In this document: piece after piece, positions 7,067 to 14,989 of the stretch
Position numbering within the stretch: position 1 is the first letter of the stretch
Layout: the number at the start of each line of letters is the position of its first letter
Assembly (NCBI GenBank): GCA_964631565.1
Contig: CAZVYJ010000056.1
Span: 1-17,225, forward strand
Reading direction: 5' to 3'
Source: CAZVYJ01 sp964631565
GTDB lineage: Bacteria; Planctomycetota; Phycisphaerae; SM23-33
Length of the DNA: 17,225 nucleotides
Made by a program: the position numbers and the translations under genes
The notes under the pieces: model-generated
Told to the model about the DNA's origin: nothing
Databases searched by the model: none
What the model saw: the letters and a program-made list of their open reading frames with translations, nothing else

Positions 7067-9679
7067 GTGAACAGCGAAGGCCAGGCACAACTCGACACAC
7101 CGGCGATGCGCCAGTACCGCTCCTTCAAGGAGCAGTACCCGGACTACATACTGTTTTTCCGGATGGGCGACTTCTACGAGATGTTCTACGACGACGCCAA
7201 AACCGCCTCCCGCGTGCTCGGGCTGGCGCTTACGTCCCGCAGCAAAGGCCCGACGGCGATTCCGCTGGCCGGCATACCGTATCACGCCGTGGACGGGTAT
7301 CTGTCGCGGCTGATCCGCGCAGGCTACCGAGTGGCGATATGCGAGCAGGTCGAGGATCCCAAAGAGGTCAAGGGCGTCGTGCGGCGCGACGTCGTCCGCC
7401 TCGTTACGCCCGGCACGCTCACCGAGGAAGAACTGCTCGAGCAGCGCGAGGGCAATTACCTGGCGGCAGTCTTCGCAGCCGGCAGCGCCGGCGGGGTCGG
7501 CATCGCATGGGTGGAGCTTTCCAGCGGGGCGTTCTGGGCCATGACAGCCGACGGCGACCATGTGATGGACGAGCTGGTCCGCATCGGCCCTGCCGAGGTC
7601 ATATTCGCCGAGGGTTCACGGTTCGACTCGCCGCAGTGGCGCGAAGGCGTCCGCCAGCTTACCGGCGCAGCCCCGACCAGCCGCCCGCCGTGGGCGTTCG
7701 ACGCGCACTCGTCGCAGGAACTGCTCAAGGAGCATTTCGGGGCAGCCACGCTGGAAGGTTTCGGCTTTGCCGGCTGGGACGAATCGCTGTCAGCCGCCGG
7801 CGCGATTATCGAATATCTCCGCGAAACGCAGAAGACGGCCATCAGCCACATCCGCAGCCTGCGGAAGTTCGACCGCTCCGACCACATGGTCATCGACGGC
7901 AACACGCTGCGATGCCTGGAAGTCCATCGCACGCTTCGGGGCAACAAGCGGTCGGGCAGCCTGCTTTCGTGCATAGACAAAACCTGCACCGGCCTGGGCG
8001 CGAGGCTGCTTGAACGCTGGCTGACGTTCCCGCTGACCGGCTACAGTGCGATAACCGCCCGGCACGACGCGGTGGAGGAGCTTATCGGCGACCGCAAACG
8101 GCTGGAAGCCGTCCGCGGACTGCTTTCGGAAACGTCGCAGATAGACCGCATAGCCGCGAACATCGCGATGGCCCGCGTCCGCCCGCGCGAACTTGTCGCG
8201 CTCGGCCAGACGCTGGCGATTCTGCCGAAGCTCGCCGAGGCGGTGAGCGACTGCACGTCGGACCTGATCATAAAATTTTCGCCGCACCTGGTGGGGCTGG
8301 AAGAGCAGGCGGCGCTTATCGCCGGAGCCATCGACCCGGACTGCCCGAACACGCTGCGCGAAGGCGGCGTGATATTGTCCGGCTACAGCGAGGAGCTTGA
8401 CCGCCTGCGTCGCATCGACACCGACGGGCAGAGCTGGCTGGCGAAATACCAGGCCGAACAGTCGCGACGGACCGGCATCGCGAACCTGAAGGTCGGCTAC
8501 AACCGCGTGTTCGGCTACTACATCGAAATCAGCAACGCCAATCACGACAAGGTTCCGCCCGATTACGTCCGCAAGCAGACGCTCAAGAACGCCGAGCGAT
8601 ACATAACCGACGAACTGAAGCGCTACGAGTCGGAGGTGCTGACGGCGGCCGAGCGAGCGAAAACACTCGAGGCCCAGCTTTTCGAGCAGGTGCGGGTCGC
8701 GCTGGCGGAGCATATCCCGGCCTTCCAGGCGGCGGCTGAGGCGCTGGCGACGCTCGACGCGCTGTGCGGGTTCGCGCAGCTGGCGATTGATCGCGACTAC
8801 CGCCGACCGGCAATCACGCAGGAAAACATCCTCAGCATTACTGCCGGCCGGCACCCCGTGCTGGAAGAGCAGCTGCGCGAGCAGTTCGTGCCCAACGACG
8901 TGAACATGGGCGCCAAGAACGACCGGCTGCTGATAATCACCGGCCCGAACATGGCCGGCAAGAGCACGTACATCCGCCAGGTCGCGCTTCTGGTGCTGAT
9001 GGCGCAGGCCGGCAGCTTCATACCGGCTGAGGAGGCGACGATAGGACTGGCCGACCGCATATTCACACGCGTCGGGGCGGCCGACGAGCTTACGCGCGGG
9101 CTTTCGACATTCATGGTCGAGATGATAGAGACCGCCAACATACTCAACAACGCCACCGCCCGCTCGCTTGTTATTCTCGACGAAGTAGGCCGCGGCACGA
9201 GCACATACGACGGCCTGGCGCTGGCGTGGGCGATAAGCGAGCACATCGCGCTGCGATTAAAATGCCGCACACTCTTCGCCACGCACTACCACGAGCTGAC
9301 CGAGCTTGAGACGCTGCTGGACGGCGTGAAAAACCTCAACGTTTCAGTCCGCGAATGGGCAGACGAGGTGATTTTCCTGCACAAGATAGTCGAGGGCGGC
9401 GCCGACCGCAGCTATGGCGTGCATGTCGCGCGCCTCGCCGGCGTGCCGAAGGAAGTCATCGAGCGGGCCAAGTCGATACTGCCGCAGCTGCAGGCGCACC
9501 TGGCCGAGGGGCTGGACATGCCCGAACTGGCCGAACGCGCCCGCCGGGCCGCCGCCCAGATGCAGCTGTTCGCAGACCCCGCAACGCACATCGCGCGCGA
9601 AATCAAAGACCTCGACCTGGACTCTCTGACGGCCATGCAGGCGCTCGACCTGCTGAGAAAATTCAAGAGCGAACTGTAA
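7067..9679 (+). CDS. mutS: DNA mismatch repair protein MutS
   Basis: This is a full-length MutS of 870 aa (853 in Escherichia coli). The N-terminal mismatch-binding motif GDFYEMF has the critical Phe and Glu at F36 and E38. The clamp and lever region shows NLKVGYNRVFGYYIEIS and YVRKQTLKNAERYITDEL. The ABC-type ATPase has Walker A GPNMAGKST (626-634), Walker B LVILDEVGRGTSTYD with D705/E706, and the FATHYHELTELE His switch. It binds mismatches as a dimer and recruits MutL; no mutL is in the window. The start is GTG at 7067 with no ribosome site, and the local promoter suggests a near-leaderless transcript. ATG 7106 (residue 14) is a less likely start, though it would still leave the F-x-E motif intact. 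The gene ends convergently with the GH43-type gene across a hairpin. Confidence 0.98.
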   Translation: MNSEGQAQLDTPAMRQYRSFKEQYPDYILFFRMGDFYEMFYDDAKTASRVLGLALTSRSKGPTAIPLAGIPYHAVDGYLSRLIRAGYRVAICEQVEDPKEVKGVVRRDVVRLVTPGTLTEEELLEQREGNYLAAVFAAGSAGGVGIAWVELSSGAFWAMTADGDHVMDELVRIGPAEVIFAEGSRFDSPQWREGVRQLTGAAPTSRPPWAFDAHSSQELLKEHFGAATLEGFGFAGWDESLSAAGAIIEYLRETQKTAISHIRSLRKFDRSDHMVIDGNTLRCLEVHRTLRGNKRSGSLLSCIDKTCTGLGARLLERWLTFPLTGYSAITARHDAVEELIGDRKRLEAVRGLLSETSQIDRIAANIAMARVRPRELVALGQTLAILPKLAEAVSDCTSDLIIKFSPHLVGLEEQAALIAGAIDPDCPNTLREGGVILSGYSEELDRLRRIDTDGQSWLAKYQAEQSRRTGIANLKVGYNRVFGYYIEISNANHDKVPPDYVRKQTLKNAERYITDELKRYESEVLTAAERAKTLEAQLFEQVRVALAEHIPAFQAAAEALATLDALCGFAQLAIDRDYRRPAITQENILSITAGRHPVLEEQLREQFVPNDVNMGAKNDRLLIITGPNMAGKSTYIRQVALLVLMAQAGSFIPAEEATIGLADRIFTRVGAADELTRGLSTFMVEMIETANILNNATARSLVILDEVGRGTSTYDGLALAWAISEHIALRLKCRTLFATHYHELTELETLLDGVKNLNVSVREWADEVIFLHKIVEGGADRSYGVHVARLAGVPKEVIERAKSILPQLQAHLAEGLDMPELAERARRAAAQMQLFADPATHIAREIKDLDLDSLTAMQALDLLRKFKSEL

Positions 9680-9691
9680 GCGGAGCTTTTC

Positions 9692-9713
9692 GCTAAGCCG
9701 CAAGCGGCTTGGC
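9692..9713. terminator. Hairpin between convergent mutS and GH43-type gene
   Basis: GCTAAGCCGC (9692-9701) pairs with GCGGCTTGGC (9704-9713) with one G-T pair; the tip is 2 nt. It fills the 38-nt gap between the two stop codons. There is no clean T-run on either side, so it is either a weak bidirectional terminator or a 3'-end stabiliser. Confidence 0.55.
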
Positions 9714-9717
9714 AATG

Positions 9718-10617
9718 TTACTGCTTAACCCAGTCCAGTTCGGCCAGGTACAGGCCGTAGGGCATGCCGACGTGTTCCCAGTGCCGGTCCTCGATGCCGC
9801 AGTGGCTCATGTATGTCTTGCCGTTGAAATCGAAAATCTCGGTTGCATGCGCGAACATCGTGCAGAGCGGCCGGGCGAAGTCGAACTGCCGCGGGTCTTT
9901 GCTCGCGAAGACGATTGTTTCCTCGTACTGGTGGTGGCTGTGGTTGGTGAACAGGTAATACCAATCATCATGCTTGTACACGAAGGGCGATTCCAGCACG
10001 CCCGCTCCGCGCGGGAACTCAGCCGTCAGCGCAGGGGCCTGCTGCTGCCAGTGTATGCAGTCGCGGCTGGTGGCCAGTGCGACGTGGCTGGTGGTCTCGC
10101 CGACGCCGGCCGTCGCGTAAAGCAGATATTCGCCGTTCGGCATTTTCAGTATGCACGGGTCGCGCGTGCCCAGGCCGAGGTCGATTTTCGGCTGCTCGAT
10201 ATTCTTCCAGCTGAACAGGTCGTCGCTGACAGCCACGGAAAAGCCGGTATTGTAGGCGTGCAGCATGTAGTATTTGCCGTCCGGGCCGGTCGTGACGAAG
10301 CACGCGCCGATGCACTCGTCCGAGCCGTCGGGCACCGTGAATGCGTCGTCGTGGTCCTGCCACTTACCGAACGGGTCGGCTGCGCTTGCATGGCCGATGT
10401 GCCTGTGCGTGCCGGGTGCGTAATAGTTGCGGTCCGGCGGGAAGGGGTTGGTTATGCCGTACCAGTGAATCTTTCCATCCGGCGCGGTGAAAAAGCAGTG
10501 ATCGTTTATGTACCACTGCTCGCCGGGGCGCTGCTTTTGTGCGGCGGCCTGCCCGGGCGGGGCGAGCACGTGCCGGAACATTCCTCTTGCTACCGGTATG
10601 GCGGGTTTATTGCTCAT
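9718..10617 (-). CDS. GH43/GH32-superfamily five-bladed beta-propeller glycosidase
   Basis: This 299-aa protein lacks a signal peptide. It repeats the blade-like pattern 'xDGxYYxxY/F': DGKIHWYGI, DGKYYMLHA, NGEYLLYAT, HDDWYYLFT and NGKTYMSHC. The three acids expected in clan F/J enzymes are placed as expected: D39 in YINDHCFF, D153 in TRDPCIL, and E209 in LESPFVY. A conserved-looking HATEIF (257-262) supplies the His often found in the last blade. The substrate is unknown; arabinan, xylan or fructan-type sugars are typical of the superfamily. The start codon CAT (ATG) at 10615-10617 lies 34 nt after the reductase-rhodanese stop on the same strand, with a weak ribosome site, so it is probably the last gene of that transcript. 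Its metabolic link to the reductase is unclear. Confidence 0.85.
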   Translation of the reverse strand: MSNKPAIPVARGMFRHVLAPPGQAAAQKQRPGEQWYINDHCFFTAPDGKIHWYGITNPFPPDRNYYAPGTHRHIGHASAADPFGKWQDHDDAFTVPDGSDECIGACFVTTGPDGKYYMLHAYNTGFSVAVSDDLFSWKNIEQPKIDLGLGTRDPCILKMPNGEYLLYATAGVGETTSHVALATSRDCIHWQQQAPALTAEFPRGAGVLESPFVYKHDDWYYLFTNHSHHQYEETIVFASKDPRQFDFARPLCTMFAHATEIFDFNGKTYMSHCGIEDRHWEHVGMPYGLYLAELDWVKQ

Positions 10618-10651
10618 GGCGGAATGTTTTACACGCGGGAAGTTGCGGCGG

Positions 10652-12346
10652 CTAGTGTTTTCCGGACGATTCTTTAACTTGTGTTATCGTTTCGAAGCCG
10701 CCCGTGATGTTCAGCACGTTCCGCCGGCCGAAGTTCAGCAGAATCTGCTGGGCCACGTAGCTGCGGTAGCCGGCTGCGCAGTGCACGGCGATGGTTCTGT
10801 CGGCCGGGATTTCTCCGACGCGGTCGCGGATTTCATCGACCGGTATGTTCACGGCCTCGGGCAGGTGGGCCGCCTCGTATTCGCGCGGCGTGCGGACGTC
10901 GAGAACCAGCGGCGGATTTTCGCCGTTCAGCGCTTCGAAAAGTTCCTGCGGCGTGATTGTCGGCATTACTCCGCGGCGCGTGTTTGAAGCTGCGAAGCCG
11001 GCCATTATCACCGGGTCCTTCGCCGAGCTGAACGGCGGGGCGTAGGCCAGGTCGAGACTCTCGAGGTCTTCGACGCTCATGCCTGCGAAGATGGCCGTCG
11101 CCAGCACGTCGATTCGCTTGTCGACGCCGGCGCCGCCGACCGCCTGTGCTCCAAGCAGCCTGCCGCTGTCGGGCGCGTAGAGAATTTTCAGCAGCAGCGA
11201 TTCGGCGTTCGGGTAATAGCCGGCATGGCTGGCGCCGGGCATGTAAAGCGTTTCGTAAGTAAGGGCGTTTTTTTTCGCCAGACCTTCCGACAGGCCGGTC
11301 ACCGCGGCTGTCTGCCCGCAGACGCGCACGATGCCCGTACCGAGCACCGGCGGCATTTTGAGCCGGCGCCTGTCGGTTTCGCCCGCACCGGCCAGGTCGA
11401 GCGCGGCGTTGCAGCCTGCCACACGGCCGGCCTTGTTGGCTGGCCCCGCGAGAGGAATACTGACCGCGCGTGAAAGCACCTTGTGGATCGTCTCGCTGTT
11501 GTCGCCGGCTGCGAAGATGGCCGGGTCGCTCGTCCGCTGGTGGAAATCGACCTTGATGGCCCCGGTTTCGCCGAGCTGCAGGCCCGCCTGTTTCGCCAGC
11601 TCGACGTTCGGACGCACGCCGACCGAAAGAATGCCAACGTCGAACGGAATTTCCCTGCCGCTGCGCGTTATCGCGACCGACCCGCCGTCTTTATTCACTA
11701 TTTTCGCCACGCCGTCGCCAAGCAGCACCGCCGCACCGGCTGCCTCGAGGGCCTTTTGAACGGGCAGGGCGATTTCCGCGTCGAACGCGCCGCCCATGAC
11801 CTGGTCGAGCATTTCCACCACGGTCACCTTCATGCCGCGCTGCAGGAACTGCTCGGCCGTCTCCAGCCCGATATATCCGCCGCCGATAATAACAGCGCTT
11901 GACGATTCCGCCTCGCCGCCGATTTTCTGCATGATGGCGTCGACGTCCGGCACGGTGCGGCAGGTGAAAATATTCTCGCTGTCCAGCCCCTCGATGGGCG
12001 GGCGGACCGCGACGGTTCCGGTGGCGAGTATCAGCCTGTCGTAGGCGAGCGTTTCGCCGCCGGCGAGCGTGACGGTTCTGCGCTCGCGGTCGATTGCGGT
12101 GGCCTTCGTCTGAGTCCGCACATCAATGTTGAAGCGTTTTGCGAATTGCTTCGGCTTGACGACGAAGAGCTTGTCGCGGTCTGCGATTTCGCCGCCGAGA
12201 TAGTACGGCAGGCCGCAGTTGGCGAAGCTTATGTAGGGGCCGGCCTCCACGAGCGTGATTTTTATGTTTTCGCTGGTTCTTCTTGCCTTTGCCGCCGCCG
12301 ACGCGCCTGCCGCGACGCCCCCGACGACCACGAGATGACTTGCCAT
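10652..12346 (-). CDS. CoA-disulfide/NADH-dependent persulfide reductase with C-terminal rhodanese domain
   Basis: This 564-aa flavoprotein follows the CoADR-RHD/Npsr plan. FAD is bound through VVVGGVAAGASAAAKARR (6-23), and the single redox cysteine is C44 in SFANCGLPYYLGG. NAD(P)H binds at IIGGGYIGLETAE, and the second FAD stretch is IFAAGDN. A rhodanese domain occupies about 455-560 with active loop H522-C523-AAGYRS. Relatives reduce CoA disulfide, CoA persulfide or polysulfide with NADH, with the rhodanese Cys carrying sulfane sulfur. It is cytosolic. The start at 12344-12346 has AGGGAG and AGGA motifs just upstream. It lies 14 nt after the small Cys-rich membrane protein and 34 nt before the GH43-type gene, all on one strand, which suggests an operon. 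The length matches the fused family, so nothing appears missing. Confidence 0.93.
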   Translation of the reverse strand: MASHLVVVGGVAAGASAAAKARRTSENIKITLVEAGPYISFANCGLPYYLGGEIADRDKLFVVKPKQFAKRFNIDVRTQTKATAIDRERRTVTLAGGETLAYDRLILATGTVAVRPPIEGLDSENIFTCRTVPDVDAIMQKIGGEAESSSAVIIGGGYIGLETAEQFLQRGMKVTVVEMLDQVMGGAFDAEIALPVQKALEAAGAAVLLGDGVAKIVNKDGGSVAITRSGREIPFDVGILSVGVRPNVELAKQAGLQLGETGAIKVDFHQRTSDPAIFAAGDNSETIHKVLSRAVSIPLAGPANKAGRVAGCNAALDLAGAGETDRRRLKMPPVLGTGIVRVCGQTAAVTGLSEGLAKKNALTYETLYMPGASHAGYYPNAESLLLKILYAPDSGRLLGAQAVGGAGVDKRIDVLATAIFAGMSVEDLESLDLAYAPPFSSAKDPVIMAGFAASNTRRGVMPTITPQELFEALNGENPPLVLDVRTPREYEAAHLPEAVNIPVDEIRDRVGEIPADRTIAVHCAAGYRSYVAQQILLNFGRRNVLNITGGFETITQVKESSGKH

Positions 12347-12360
12347 TTCCTGCTCCCTGG

Positions 12361-12579
12361 TTATTTATTGATTACGTACCAAGTCACGGCGGTTCCGAAA
12401 ACCGCGCCTGCGATTATGGAAAAAATTGTCCGCAGCGGCGACCGGGTGCTGCATTTGCTTTTGTTTTCGTTCTCACTGTCGCACGCGGTCGCACCGCAGC
12501 AGCCGCCACGAGCGATGAACAGCCCGACCGCGGCTCCTGCAATCGCACCGAATAACAGTTTTATGACGATTTCCACCAA
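12361..12579 (-). CDS. Small Cys-rich two-helix membrane protein (DUF6132-like)
   Basis: This 72-aa peptide has a membrane helix at about 4-23 (IVIKLLFGAIAGAAVGLFI), a central polar loop with C27, C28, C33 and C43, and a second helix at about 51-69. Gly/Ala small-xxx-small spacing in both helices suggests tight packing. The layout resembles DUF6132-type proteins, which have two helices around a cysteine motif and often neighbour sulfurtransferases, but the motif itself differs. It precedes the reductase-rhodanese by 14 nt, so a role in membrane sulfur or thiol chemistry is plausible by context. The start is non-ATG: TTG at 12577-12579 or GTG at 12574-12576. GGAG (plus-strand CTCC 12585-12588) is 5 nt from TTG and 8 nt from GTG. 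The only nearby ATG is out of frame. Confidence 0.75.
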   Translation of the reverse strand: MVEIVIKLLFGAIAGAAVGLFIARGGCCGATACDSENENKSKCSTRSPLRTIFSIIAGAVFGTAVTWYVINK

Positions 12580-12619
12580 AATTGCTCCATCGCGGAGTTA
12601 ACCGCGTCCGCTCAAATGA

Positions 12620-12647
12620 ATTATAGGGGCGCAAAAGAGGATTTCAC
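12620..12647 (-). promoter_or_regulatory. Candidate promoter for the small membrane protein-reductase-GH43 operon
   Basis: On the minus strand GTGAAA (plus 12642-12647) and a perfect TATAAT (plus 12620-12625) are 16 bp apart. Transcription near 12613 would give a leader of about 34 nt before the TTG/GTG start, separating this operon from the genes upstream. Confidence 0.5.
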
Positions 12648-12672
12648 GTCGCAGGCCGCAGGCGGGGAAAAA

Positions 12673-13191
12673 TCATGCCTTGCCCAGTATTATTCCGTGC
12701 GTCGGCGGCGTCGGCCAGAGCGTCACCCACGAGTTTATCTTGATGGTCGAGGTCTGGGCAGCCTTGTGCTCCAGCAGCGAGACCACTATCGGTATGCCGG
12801 CATCGACGACGAGATGTTTTCTGCCGTCGTTGTCGGTAACCTTGCCGTTAATCGGCATCATGCCGTTAAACAGGCGGCGGCAATGGCTGATTTTCTGGCA
12901 CTTGTTGCGTGGCTGGAGCTGGAAGGTCAGTTCGTTGCGCGTGCCTTCTTCCACCGCGGCGGTCGCGACGTGGATGATGACTTTCAGCTCGTCGCCTACG
13001 CTTATGCGTTTCTGGAGTATTTTGCGGCTGGTGTCGAGCAGGTTCAGGTCCATGTAGCTGGCCGGCCTCTGGATGTCCGCCGTCGCCGGCGGGATGCGGA
13101 GAGTGAACATCGGCCCGACAAGCTCGCTGTTGTCTATCGCCACGAGCCTGCCGATAAGTGCGTTAGCGTCGTCGCTCAGAAACGTGCCCAT
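12673..13191 (-). CDS. Conserved-looking hypothetical protein, 172 aa
   Basis: I do not recognise this protein. It is soluble, without signal peptide or membrane helix. Alternating hydrophobic stretches (ELVGPMFTLRI, DELKVIIHVATAAV, KHLVVDAGIPIVVSLLE, INSWVTLWPTPPTHGIIL) suggest a mostly beta fold with a C-terminal Trp/Pro-rich strand pair. C97 and C103 are its only cysteines. A strong GGAGG (plus 13196-13200) lies 5 nt before the ATG, which supports it as a real gene. It sits 73 nt downstream of the MscS gene and 93 nt upstream of the small membrane protein, same strand. A PilZ- or OB-like beta barrel is possible, but no diagnostic motif is visible. Confidence 0.75.
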   Translation of the reverse strand: MGTFLSDDANALIGRLVAIDNSELVGPMFTLRIPPATADIQRPASYMDLNLLDTSRKILQKRISVGDELKVIIHVATAAVEEGTRNELTFQLQPRNKCQKISHCRRLFNGMMPINGKVTDNDGRKHLVVDAGIPIVVSLLEHKAAQTSTIKINSWVTLWPTPPTHGIILGKA

Positions 13192-13264
13192 AACCGCCTC
13201 CGGACATGGTTATCAATTAACGGCGATATTCTATATCTTCCGCTACCGACAAGCCAGAGCTGTC

Positions 13265-14440
13265 TTACTGCCTGTTTTTCAGCTCCACTTCGGCGGAAAC
13301 CGGCGAATCCTGTTTCAGGTACAGCGTCCGGGTCGGGAAGGCGAACTCGATGCCGGCTTCGTTGAACCGCCGCAGCAGTTCCATGTTGAAGTCGTTGTTG
13401 AACGCCAGGTACTGCCACCAATCGGCCGGCGTGAACCAGTAATACACGACGATGTTCAGGCTGTCGGCGTTGAAATCGCTGAAATAAACCCTCGCCGGGT
13501 TGGCCGGGTCGAAGCTGGCCTTCCGAGCGTCGAGCATTTCGCGGATTATGTTTATTGCCTGCTGGACTTTTTCCGGCGGCGTGTTGTAGGTGACGGTGAC
13601 GTTGAAGAGGCGCCTTATGTAAGGCCTGCGGCCGATATTCTCGACCACCTCGTTTGTCACCATCGAGTTCGGCACGGTCACGAGATGGCCGTCGAGCGTC
13701 CGCAGGCGGGTCGAGCGGAAGCCGACTTCCTCGATGACGCCGTCGTAGTCTTTAATCTTTATCCGTTCGCCCATCTGAAACGGGCGGTCGGCGAATATGG
13801 TCACCGAGCCGAAGAAGTTCGCCAGCATGTCCCTGGCAGCCAGGGCGAACGCCAAGCCGCCGATGCCCAGGCCGGCGATAATCGCGCCGATATCCTGGTT
13901 GTAGACATTCTGTGCGATGAACAGGATGACGACGACGACGATGATTATCCTGATCGTCTTGCGGAGCAGCGGCACGAGCTGGTCGTCCAGCATCGTGCGG
14001 GTTCTGGAGGTCATCTTCCGCAGCATTATTTCGGCGATGTCGACCAGCCTGTAGATGAACCATCCTACCGCCAGCGCAGCGAGCATAGCCGTCGTCTGGT
14101 CCCAGAAGCTCTGCAGGTCGAAAGACAGGTCGCGTTCTTTGTTCTCGTACTTCAGGATCATGCACATGCCGGACAGGTACAGGCCTATCGACAGCATCAG
14201 CATGGTGACCGGCCCGGCGAAGCTGCGGAGAAATGTTCCGAGCACTTTTCTCCGCCTGCCGCCGGACTCCAGCCGCTTGCCCTGCCAGTCCAGGAAGAAT
14301 GAAGCCGTCTTGCCGATTATCAGGCTGCCCAGCACAAGGCCGACCAGGCAGAGCCATCTCCACGCCTCATTGCCGAGAAAATCGTAGTTAAGGCTGAAAA
14401 AGTAATCAGTCAGTGATGCCAGTATCGGGTTTGGCGCCAT
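13265..14440 (-). CDS. MscS-family small-conductance mechanosensitive channel
   Basis: This 391-aa membrane protein has hydrophobic segments at about 27-50, 74-96, 116-138 and 161-180, then the pore-lining helix at about 185-215. That helix shows the Gly/Ala-rich MscS signature AGLGIGGLAFALAARDMLANFFG. The beta domain follows with FADRPFQMGERI and DGHLVTVPNSMVTNEVVENI, then the C-terminal alpha/beta domain. With about five segments it is larger than the three-helix, 286-aa E. coli MscS, as is common in this superfamily. It would release solutes on membrane tension during osmotic downshock. The start at 14438-14440 is supported by AGGAG 7 nt upstream and a good promoter in the divergent region. 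It is probably transcribed alone or with the 172-aa gene. Confidence 0.95.
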   Translation of the reverse strand: MAPNPILASLTDYFFSLNYDFLGNEAWRWLCLVGLVLGSLIIGKTASFFLDWQGKRLESGGRRRKVLGTFLRSFAGPVTMLMLSIGLYLSGMCMILKYENKERDLSFDLQSFWDQTTAMLAALAVGWFIYRLVDIAEIMLRKMTSRTRTMLDDQLVPLLRKTIRIIIVVVVILFIAQNVYNQDIGAIIAGLGIGGLAFALAARDMLANFFGSVTIFADRPFQMGERIKIKDYDGVIEEVGFRSTRLRTLDGHLVTVPNSMVTNEVVENIGRRPYIRRLFNVTVTYNTPPEKVQQAINIIREMLDARKASFDPANPARVYFSDFNADSLNIVVYYWFTPADWWQYLAFNNDFNMELLRRFNEAGIEFAFPTRTLYLKQDSPVSAEVELKNRQ

Positions 14441-14480
14441 GCGTAAGCTCCTGTTTTGTTAATATTATAGTTATGCCGAC

Positions 14481-14509
14481 ACTATACAGGCCTGCGTGAT
14501 AACTGTCAC
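14481..14509 (-). promoter_or_regulatory. Candidate promoter for the MscS gene
   Basis: On the minus strand GTGACA (plus 14504-14509) and TATAGT (plus 14481-14486) are separated by exactly 17 bp. The start of transcription would be near 14474, about 34 nt before the ATG. Confidence 0.55.
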
Positions 14510-14515
14510 GGCCGG

Positions 14516-14544
14516 TTGAATAATGTCGGCGGCGGCTGTAATAT
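14516..14544 (+). promoter_or_regulatory. Candidate promoter for the ferredoxin gene
   Basis: TTGAAT (14516-14521) and TAATAT (14539-14544) are 17 bp apart. Transcription near 14551 gives a leader of about 45 nt. The minus35 is only 6 bp from that of the divergent MscS promoter, so the two promoters are back to back. Confidence 0.6.
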
Positions 14545-14595
14545 TACTTTCAGGCCGGCGAACCGGCTGCAGACAGCTGCTTGGGGAGATTTACG

Positions 14596-14850
14596 ATGGC
14601 GCACGTTATAACAGACGCCTGCACGAAGTGTTTCAAATGCACGGAAGTGTGTCCGGTATCCTGCATTCATCCGACCAAAGATGATCCTCGCCACGAAAGT
14701 GCTTCGCAGCTCTGCATAGATCCGGGGGAATGCATAGACTGCGGGGCCTGCGTAAGCGAATGCCCGGAAGAGGCCATTTATCCACAGGATGACCTGCCTG
14801 CCGACAAGGTGGGGTTTGTGGCTATAAACGCAGATTATTTCAGGGATTAG
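14596..14850 (+). CDS. Dicluster 2[4Fe-4S] ferredoxin
   Basis: I start at ATG 14596, since GGGGAG (14583-14588) stands 7 nt before it; the open frame from TTG 14581 overlaps that ribosome site. The product is 84 aa. Motif one is C9-x2-C12-x2-C15-x3-C19-P, motif two C46-x2-C49-x2-C52-x3-C56-P: the classic pair for two [4Fe-4S] clusters in a small electron carrier. About 26 residues separate the motifs, and two more cysteines, C23 and C40, lie in that insert. The C23 position recalls the 7-Fe ferredoxins, but the third Cys of motif one makes 8-Fe more likely. It is a lone gene with its own promoter and no obvious partner oxidoreductase beside it. It supports an anaerobic or micro-oxic lifestyle only weakly. 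Confidence 0.93.
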   Translation: MAHVITDACTKCFKCTEVCPVSCIHPTKDDPRHESASQLCIDPGECIDCGACVSECPEEAIYPQDDLPADKVGFVAINADYFRD

Positions 14851-14989
14851 AGTTCAGGGCCGGGCGAGCCGCGCGAAATTTATTAACAGGCCTGCACGGG
14901 TCTGAATAGTTTTCAGCTTGACCTTATAGAGGGAAAATAATTACCATAGTTCAGATTTTCAGATTCTGGACGATAAAAATTAATAAGGC

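Noticed and set aside
7790..9244. Long open frame (484 codons) antisense to mutS
   Set aside because: It lies wholly inside mutS, is Arg/Ala/Val-rich, has no domain, and is explained by codon bias.
13073..14302. Plus-strand frame (409 codons) across the MscS gene
   Set aside because: It overlaps a certain channel gene on the other strand; its Asp/His/Arg-rich translation is a typical shadow.
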